57,208 bases of DNA from an uncultured Bacilli bacterium (GTDB taxonomy: Bacteria; Bacillota_I; Bacilli_A; RF39; UBA660). A model generated the notes under the pieces. That model worked only from the letters and a program-made list of their open reading frames with translations. It did no database searches and had not been told where the DNA came from. Within the stretch, counting starts at the first letter, position 1. Each line of letters opens with the position of its first letter. Below, piece by piece: positions 52,062 to 57,208 of the stretch. The position numbers and the translations under genes were made by a program. The DNA is taken from NCBI GenBank assembly GCA_944358305.1, contig CALVQK010000011.1, forward strand, positions 1-57,208, written 5' to 3'.

Positions 52062-52379
52062 ATAATAACTCCTTTCTGCAATTAAACTATCAGATACAAA
52101 AAGTTATTGCAAAAAGGGAATTCTTTAAATTAGTTATAAAAACACCCATCAATTTTCTTAATTCGCTAGTTCAATTTAAAATATTGACCTTTAAAAGCAT
52201 ACCTAATTTTCAAAATTACAAGTTTTTTAACTTTTTTCTTCCTCCTTCCTTTTCCATCTTTTTTACAAGTCTCCCATCTAATATCAATGTATCATATTAG
52301 ATAAACTGTGTCAATGATTTGTAAGACCTTTATATTTATTAAAAATTATGTTAAACTTTTTATGAATGGAGGCTGTGTT
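52062..52379. other. Intergenic region with an inverted repeat
   Basis: About 318 bp without a gene, unusually C-rich on the plus strand near 52230-52260 (cttcctccttcc). ATCTAATAT (52276-52284) and ATATTAGAT (52294-52302) form an inverted repeat 9 nt apart, possibly an operator for either divergent gene. No convincing promoter pair was seen for the following gene. Confidence 0.4.
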
Positions 52380-53147
52380 ATGTATAAAATATCTAATTTT
52401 ACTGATAATAATGATGTTAAAATTATTGAGGAACTTGGACCTTTTAAAGTTATTGAATATCAAAAAGATTTAAGTGTAACTCCTATGACTGCAGAAATTA
52501 GTTATTTCAGTAATTTGATGAATGTTAGAAAAAGACAGGTAATTTGTAATTTAGGAGTATCATCTATTACGACACAAAGTGGAGCGATGCAATGGATGAT
52601 AGGCAATGTTAATGCTACTACTGGGCTAAAAGGAGTAGGAGATTTGTTTTCTAAAGCTGTCAGAGGTAAAGTGACTGGAGAGTCTGCTATTAAACCAGAA
52701 TATACTGGAGATGGTTTGATGATGCTAGAGCCTACTTATAAACATATATTGTTATTAAATTTAGGAGAATGGAATGGCTCTATTGTTTTAGATGATGGTT
52801 TGTTTTTAGCTTGTGAATCTAAATTAAAACAAAAAGCAGTAATGAGAAGTAATGTAAGTAGTGCTTTAGCAGGTAATGAAGGATTATTTAACTTAGGTAT
52901 AGAAGGGGAAGGAATACTTTGTATTGAATCTCCTGTTCCTAAAGAGGAATTGATAGAAATAGAGCTTCAGAATGATGTTGTTAAAATAGATGGTAATATG
53001 GCTATTGCTTGGAGTGGTAGTTTAGAGTTTACTGTTGAACGTTCAGGAAAAAGTTTGGTTGGTTCAGCAGCATCAGGAGAAGGTTTAGTAAATGTCTTTA
53101 GAGGTACTGGCAAAGTATTATTTGCACCAGTTGATAAAGCAAAATAG
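52380..53147 (+). CDS. AIM24-family protein
   Basis: 255 aa from ATG 52380 (GGAGG at good distance; in-frame 52308 has none). Beta-rich AIM24 fold: GPFKVIEYQKDL near the start, an LMNVRKRQ segment, TYKHILLLNLGEWNGSIVLDDGLFLAC and the C-terminal GEGLVNVFRGTGKVLFAPVDK. Bacterial members are uncharacterised. Followed at 15 bp by the PHP gene, likely an operon. Confidence 0.85.
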   Translation: MYKISNFTDNNDVKIIEELGPFKVIEYQKDLSVTPMTAEISYFSNLMNVRKRQVICNLGVSSITTQSGAMQWMIGNVNATTGLKGVGDLFSKAVRGKVTGESAIKPEYTGDGLMMLEPTYKHILLLNLGEWNGSIVLDDGLFLACESKLKQKAVMRSNVSSALAGNEGLFNLGIEGEGILCIESPVPKEELIEIELQNDVVKIDGNMAIAWSGSLEFTVERSGKSLVGSAASGEGLVNVFRGTGKVLFAPVDKAK

Positions 53148-53162
53148 TAATGGAGATGTTAT

Positions 53163-54047
53163 ATGATTGATTTACATATACATACAACAAATTCAGATGG
53201 TGAATTTAGTGTAGTTCAAATATTAGAAAAAGCGACATCGAAAGGTCTTAATATTATTTCTATAACTGATCATAATAATATAAATGCTTATGATGAGCTT
53301 AACAATATTGATGTTAAAGAAATTTATAATGGAAAGATAGTTATAGGTGTTGAACTCGAGTTTGTATATAAAGGTAGATTGTTTGATATGCTAGGTTATG
53401 GAATTGATTTAAATGTCATGAAAAATAGTGAAATAATAAAAGAAGGTTTTGTTCATTCTACAGTAGAAGGACAAGCTAAAATTTTAGATGAATTAAAAAG
53501 TGTTTGTGATAAGTTAGGTATTAAATATTCGGAAAATTTAGAAATTACTAAACCTAATTATATGGCTAATGATGTTTTAGTAGATGATATTTTAAAATAT
53601 CCTGATAATCAAAATTTCTTAAATTCTATTAATATAGTAGATAGATCAAGTTTTTATCGTAAGCATTTTTGTGAACCATCTAGTCCCTTTTATATTGATC
53701 AAACAGAAGGTAAGAAAGATATTTTTTATGTAACATCTTTAATTCATCAAGCAGGAGGTTTAGCATTTCTAGCTCATCCTTTTGTTTATAATTTACCTAA
53801 TATAAAAGAGACTTTGGATGAGATAGTCTCTTTTGATATAATAGATGGAATTGAATGTGCCCATAGGAAACATAATGAAGAACAAATTAATTTCTTAATT
53901 AATTATTGTAATAAGCATAATCTAAAGAAGAGTGGAGGCAGTGATTTCCATATTGATAATCATTTTCTTGGGTGTGCTAATAGAGGTAATTCTATAATTT
54001 CTTATAATTTAGTTAAAGATTGGATAGAACTTGTGAACAAATTTTAA
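53163..54047 (+). CDS. PHP-domain metal-dependent phosphoesterase
   Basis: 294 aa. DLHIHTTNSDG with HxH, ISITDHNN with D/H, LAHPFVY and SGGSDFHI carry the metal ligands of the PHP fold, similar to YciV/TrpH-type phosphoesterases (nucleoside monophosphatase, 3',5'-bisphosphate or oligoribonucleotide phosphatase). The middle (about 95-190) is an insert. Substrate not known. Its stop overlaps the convergent XRE gene by 4 bases. Confidence 0.85.
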   Translation: MIDLHIHTTNSDGEFSVVQILEKATSKGLNIISITDHNNINAYDELNNIDVKEIYNGKIVIGVELEFVYKGRLFDMLGYGIDLNVMKNSEIIKEGFVHSTVEGQAKILDELKSVCDKLGIKYSENLEITKPNYMANDVLVDDILKYPDNQNFLNSINIVDRSSFYRKHFCEPSSPFYIDQTEGKKDIFYVTSLIHQAGGLAFLAHPFVYNLPNIKETLDEIVSFDIIDGIECAHRKHNEEQINFLINYCNKHNLKKSGGSDFHIDNHFLGCANRGNSIISYNLVKDWIELVNKF

Positions 54048-54505
54048 ATTTTTTTGTATATTTTATTTTTATTGGTTCTACCAACGATATAATCAATGGA
54101 AGCATTGTAAAAATTTACTATATAAAGTAATTTGTAAGTAGTAGGCGTTCTTGCGCCTGTTTCAAAACTAGAATATGTTGTTTGAAAGAAGCCAATTTTG
54201 TCACTTAATTTGCTTTGAGTTAAATGATTTTCTTTTCTTAGTTCTAGTAATCTTTCACATATTTTTTTGTAATCAATTTTTAAGCTTGGCGAATGTTCAA
54301 CCTTATTAGATATACCTAATAGATAGTCTAAATTAACATTATAAAAGTTTGCTAATATGTTTACTTTTTCTAAAGGAATGTCATTAGAACATTTTTCCCA
54401 CTTTGAATAAGTATTCTCTTTTACCTTTAACATTTTTGCTATATCTTTCTGCTTTAGATTATTATCATGGCGTAGCATTGCCATCCTATTTCCTGTTTCT
54501 ACCAA
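54044..54505 (-). CDS. Tandem-HTH XRE-family regulator
   Basis: 153 aa with two complete Xre/Cro helix-turn-helix domains: residues 5-65 (LKQKDIAKMLKVKENTYSKWE) and 80-140 (LTQSKLSDKIGFFQTTYSSFE), each followed by the LDYLLG/IDYIVG end. Such pairs often come from a duplication and bind two operators. TTG start at 54505 with GGTGAT on the minus strand. Upstream of clpP on the same strand, after a small gap; the targets are unknown. Confidence 0.85.
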   Translation of the reverse strand: MVETGNRMAMLRHDNNLKQKDIAKMLKVKENTYSKWEKCSNDIPLEKVNILANFYNVNLDYLLGISNKVEHSPSLKIDYKKICERLLELRKENHLTQSKLSDKIGFFQTTYSSFETGARTPTTYKLLYIVNFYNASIDYIVGRTNKNKIYKKI

Positions 54506-54623
54506 TTTTTATCACCAAGTTTATTGTAATTACGAAAAGTTAACATTTGTTTATATCGGACTTTATGAGTTAAAAATAAGACTTTAAATGTAGAATTTGT
54601 TGTATATTTTGAAGCTTTGATAT

Positions 54624-54664
54624 AAAAAACTAATAGAAAAGATTATAATACTTTATCTATTAGT
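54624..54664 (-). terminator. Terminator of clpP (minus strand)
   Basis: On the minus strand ACTAATAGA (54664-54656) pairs with TCTATTAGT (54637-54629), then T6. The left arm includes the last clpP codons. Confidence 0.83.
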
Positions 54665-55221
54665 CCGTAGTTTTTAGCTTCATCAGCTTCTAAAAAATAG
54701 TCTCTTTCAGTATCTTGTTCTATTTTTTCTAATTTTTGTTTTGTATTTGCTGCTAGAATCTTGTTTAGTTTCTTTTTAGTTTTTAATATGTGTTCAGCAG
54801 CAATTTTTATTTCTGTAGCTTGACCTTCAGCACCACCTAGGGGTTGATGAATCATTACTTCACTATTCTTAAGAGCATATCTTTTTCCTTTTTTACCACT
54901 TGATAATAAGAAAGCAGCCATAGAAGCAGCCATTCCCATACAAATGGTGGAAACATCACTTTTTATTAAATTCATAGTATCATATATTGCAAAACCGGCG
55001 CTTACTGATCCTCCAGGAGAGTTTATATATATAGATATATCTTCATGATTAAGAGAATCTAAGTAAAGTAGTTCTGCTACAATAGTATTTGCTGATTCAT
55101 CATTAATAGTGCCACTTAAAATTATTATTCTGTTTTTTAATAATTTTGAAAAAATATCATAACTTCTTTCTCCATTTATTTCTTTATCAACTATCATTGG
55201 TATTAAATTCATAATCTTCAC
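54643..55221 (-). CDS. clpP: ATP-dependent Clp protease proteolytic subunit
   Basis: 192 aa. Serine protease: Ser100 in GMAASMA, His125 in HQPLGG and the later Asp in the AENYGLID-like end. [22 protein letters not shown] is conserved. Partner of ClpC at 35708 (and ClpX elsewhere). Transcribed on the minus strand, divergently from the nucleoside kinase gene. Direct repeats ACAAGATGTGG lie in the shared control region. Confidence 0.97.
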   Translation of the reverse strand: MKIMNLIPMIVDKEINGERSYDIFSKLLKNRIIILSGTINDESANTIVAELLYLDSLNHEDISIYINSPGGSVSAGFAIYDTMNLIKSDVSTICMGMAASMAAFLLSSGKKGKRYALKNSEVMIHQPLGGAEGQATEIKIAAEHILKTKKKLNKILAANTKQKLEKIEQDTERDYFLEADEAKNYGLIDKVL

Positions 55222-55261
55222 CTAATTCTACTATATCCAAATACAATTTAATTTATACCTT

Positions 55262-55295
55262 ACAAGATGTGGCAAAATTGTTAGACAAGATGTGG
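55262..55295. repeat. Direct repeats ACAAGATGTGG in the clpP / nucleoside kinase control region
   Basis: 11-bp identical repeats at 55262-55272 and 55285-55295, 23 bp apart (about two helical turns). The second overlaps the -35 side of the rightward promoter. Confidence 0.6.
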
Positions 55296-55310
55296 TAGTT
55301 TTGATATAAT
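55282..55310 (+). promoter_or_regulatory. Promoter of the nucleoside kinase gene
   Basis: TAGACA (55282-55287), 17-bp spacer, TATAAT (55305-55310). Confidence 0.6.
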
Positions 55311-55336
55311 CTTTTATAGAATAAGAGGGTGTTAAA

Positions 55337-56986
55337 ATGATAGAAGAAATTAAAGTAACAATTAATGGTAAAGAACAAACAGTTCCTCGTGGTATAACTT
55401 TATTACAACTAAGTAAAGAATATGAGAAAGACTATCGTTTTCCTATTATTCTTGCTAGTGTCAATAATGTATATAGAGAACTTAATTATGTTGTTAATGA
55501 TCCTTGTGGTATTAATTTTTATGATTTAAATTCTAAAATAGGAAATAGAGCCCATATTGCAGGTTTAACTTTTCTTTTAGTAGTGGCTGTAAAAGAGATA
55601 TTTGGTCTTGATGCTAATATTAAAGTAATGCATTCTTTAGATAAAGGAATATATATAGAAACAAGTTTTCCTCTTACAGAGACAATATTAAAATCTATTG
55701 CTAAAAAAATGTTAAAACTAGTAGATATGGATATGGCTATTACAAAAGTAAGTGTAGAAAGAATATCTGCTATACATTATTTTGAGAGTATTAATGATTT
55801 AGCAAAAGCAAGAATTATGAAGTATAATACTAATACTTATATTACACTTTATAGACTTTCTAATTATTATAATTATTTTTATCATCAAATGCCGCCATCT
55901 ACTTCTAGTTTAAGAGAATTTAAATTAACATACTTAAATGATAATGGCTTTGTATTACAGTTTCCTACAGCGTATTCTAATAATCAAATTAAGCCTTATG
56001 TTCATCATGCTAATATGTTTAAAGTCTTTAAGGAATGTAGAGATTGGACTAAGTTAATGAAAATAGAGACAATTGCAGATTTAAATGATGTAATTAGTAA
56101 GGGAAAAATTGCTGACTTAATTAGAATAGATGAAACTTTACAAAGTAATAGGCTTTTAGGGATGGCTAGAAAGATTGTGGATGCAAAGAAAGATAAAAAG
56201 ATTATTTTATTAGCAGGGCCTTCTTCTAGTGGTAAGACTACAACTACTTCTAAGTTGTGTATGTATTTGAAAAGTTTTGGTCTTAATCCAAAGATGATTA
56301 GTATGGATGATTATTTTGTTGATAGAGATAAAACTCCAGTCAATGAAAAGGGAGAAAAAGATTATGAGTGCTTTGAAGCTGTTGATAATAAGTTATTAAC
56401 TAAACAAATTAATGATTTATTAAATGGCAAAGAAGTAATGGCGCCAGTATATAATTTTAAAGAGGGTGTAAAAGAGTTTGTTAAAGAGTTAAAGCTTGAT
56501 AAGAATGATATTTTATTAATAGAAGGTATACATGCTTTGAATCCTAAAGTTTTAAAAGAGATTCCTGCAAAAAATAAATTTAAGGTCTATTTGTCAGCTT
56601 TGACTGAACTTAATATAGATTATCATAATCGTTTTCCAACTACAGATAATAGACTTTTAAGAAGAATTATAAGAGATAATAGAACAAGAGGATATAATGT
56701 TGTTGATACGTTAAAAGTATGGAATAATGTTAGAAGTGGTGAAGAAAAATATATCTTCCCTTATCAGGATGAAGCTGATATTACTATAAATACAGCGTTA
56801 ATTTATGAGTTAGCTGTTTTAAAAACTTATGTAGAACCTCTTTTATACTCTGTTGATGAAGATTCAGTTTATTATGAAGAAGCAAAGAGATTACTTAATG
56901 TTTTAAGACTTATTTTGCCAATACCAAGTGAGAGCATTCCGGATGATTCTATAATTAGAGAGTTTATTGGTGGTAGTTGTTTTTAA
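55337..56986 (+). CDS. TGS-domain nucleoside (uridine-type) kinase
   Basis: 549 aa. N-terminal TGS domain (about 1-60: TINGKEQTVPRGITLLQLS), a threonyl-tRNA synthetase-like second domain (about 60-250: HSLDKGIYIE...), and a C-terminal phosphoribulokinase/uridine kinase domain from about residue 290 with P-loop GPSSSGKTTT (about 294-303) and DDYFVDRDKTP. The family is known in Firmicutes and Bacteroidota; TGS suggests regulation by a nucleotide or RNA. Divergent from clpP. Confidence 0.88.
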   Translation: MIEEIKVTINGKEQTVPRGITLLQLSKEYEKDYRFPIILASVNNVYRELNYVVNDPCGINFYDLNSKIGNRAHIAGLTFLLVVAVKEIFGLDANIKVMHSLDKGIYIETSFPLTETILKSIAKKMLKLVDMDMAITKVSVERISAIHYFESINDLAKARIMKYNTNTYITLYRLSNYYNYFYHQMPPSTSSLREFKLTYLNDNGFVLQFPTAYSNNQIKPYVHHANMFKVFKECRDWTKLMKIETIADLNDVISKGKIADLIRIDETLQSNRLLGMARKIVDAKKDKKIILLAGPSSSGKTTTTSKLCMYLKSFGLNPKMISMDDYFVDRDKTPVNEKGEKDYECFEAVDNKLLTKQINDLLNGKEVMAPVYNFKEGVKEFVKELKLDKNDILLIEGIHALNPKVLKEIPAKNKFKVYLSALTELNIDYHNRFPTTDNRLLRRIIRDNRTRGYNVVDTLKVWNNVRSGEEKYIFPYQDEADITINTALIYELAVLKTYVEPLLYSVDEDSVYYEEAKRLLNVLRLILPIPSESIPDDSIIREFIGGSCF

Positions 56987-57042
56987 AAAAAGTATGAATT
57001 TAGTGAATTGACCTAAAATTAAGGTGTGAAAAAGGTAAAATG

Positions 57043-57075
57043 ATAGGATGAATTTGATAAATTGTCCTATTATTT
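57043..57075 (+). terminator. Probable terminator of the nucleoside kinase gene
   Basis: ATAGGA (57043-57048) pairs with TCCTAT (57065-57070), with an inner AATTT/AAATT stem, then a T-rich tract. Confidence 0.75.
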
Positions 57076-57125
57076 TTAAGTGAATTTAAAAAATTCCTCT
57101 TTTGATTAATATTTCTTCATGTGAT

Positions 57126-57156
57126 AGATTTAAATCACTTTTCGAAAAGTAAATCT
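57126..57156. promoter_or_regulatory. Nested palindrome upstream of the last gene
   Basis: AGATTT (57126-57131) and AAATCT (57151-57156) flank the 14-bp palindrome ACTTTTCGAAAAGT (57137-57150). The whole could be an operator or a leader hairpin just before the ribosome site. Confidence 0.5.
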
Positions 57157-57175
57157 AAAAATGAAGGAGGAATAT

Positions 57176-57208
57176 ATGGAACAAAAAGATAATTTCATTA
57201 GTCTGCTT
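57176..57208 (+). CDS. Start of a gene cut by the window end
   Basis: AAGGAGG precedes ATG 57176. The first 11 residues, MEQKDNFISLL, are visible; too short to identify. Confidence 0.6.
   Translation, partial: MEQKDNFISLL

Noticed and set aside
1..57208. TGA read as tryptophan (Mollicutes code 4)
   Set aside because: TGA ends many genes at the expected length, for example tadA, pth and clpC.
1..57208. tRNA, rRNA or chromosomal origin (oriC/DnaA boxes)
   Set aside because: No cloverleaf with a GTTCRANYC arm, no rRNA sequence and no DnaA-box cluster was seen on reading both strands.

Overview
The window is a low-GC, densely coded bacterial segment with Bacillota (Firmicutes, Bacilli-like) gene order. 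TGA acts as a stop at many gene ends, so the standard bacterial code applies, not the Mollicutes code. Gene order follows the origin-proximal yaa-yab-yac backbone of Bacillus subtilis (tadA, SRP RNA, dnaX, ybaB, recR, bofA, holB, ricT, rsmI, pth, mfd, spoVT, metG, tatD, 3D-domain protein, rsmA, yabG, veg, spoVG, yabP, yabQ, divIC, tilS, ftsH, dusB, lysS, clpC, cysS, mrnC, rlmB, sigH). Many genes usually present between these are missing, which fits a reduced genome, perhaps an uncultured gut lineage near the Erysipelotrichia or RF39. Sporulation genes (bofA, spoVT, yabG, spoVG, yabP, yabQ, sigH) suggest a spore former or a recent descendant of one.

Layout. 1-540: tandem array with an exact 115-bp period in which ParB sites (parS) and Noc-type sites alternate every 57-58 bp. 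550-7790: SRP RNA, then DNA replication/repair and RNA-modification genes in tight operons. A candidate programmed frameshift lies in dnaX, a terminator-like hairpin inside holB, and a further Noc-type site before pth. 7788-14640: mfd, an orphan helical protein, spoVT, a T-box-controlled metG and a 58-residue membrane protein. 14641-16025: tatD and a 3D-domain protein. 16072-21410: a TasA/camelysin-like surface-protein cluster with four tandem paralogues, each with its own promoter, followed by a SipW-type signal peptidase operon. 21411-28524: rsmA to ftsH, mostly sporulation, division and tRNA genes. 28593-29408: mscL and a probable type I toxin-antitoxin locus. 29409-42714: dusB, lysS, a kinase-like protein, a glutamine amidotransferase that apparently starts at ATT, a YfcC-type transporter, clpC, cysS, mrnC, rlmB, a SigH-like sigma factor and a pseudokinase-like membrane protein. 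42793-49683: uvrA, lgt, thioredoxin reductase, yvcK and whiA. 49698-51071: an IS256-family element that seems to split the whiA terminator. 51123-57208: Rpn-type nuclease, AIM24, PHP, a tandem-HTH regulator, clpP, a TGS-domain nucleoside kinase and the first codons of one more gene.

The strongest candidates for undescribed biology are the alternating parS/Noc-site array; the locus at 29063-29393, with a small hydrophobic peptide, a sequestered ribosome-binding site, 5'-3' mRNA pairing and a convergent antisense RNA; the dnaX slippery site with an immediate -1 stop; and the four-paralogue TasA/SipW cluster. All functional statements are read from sequence and family knowledge only; no search was run.
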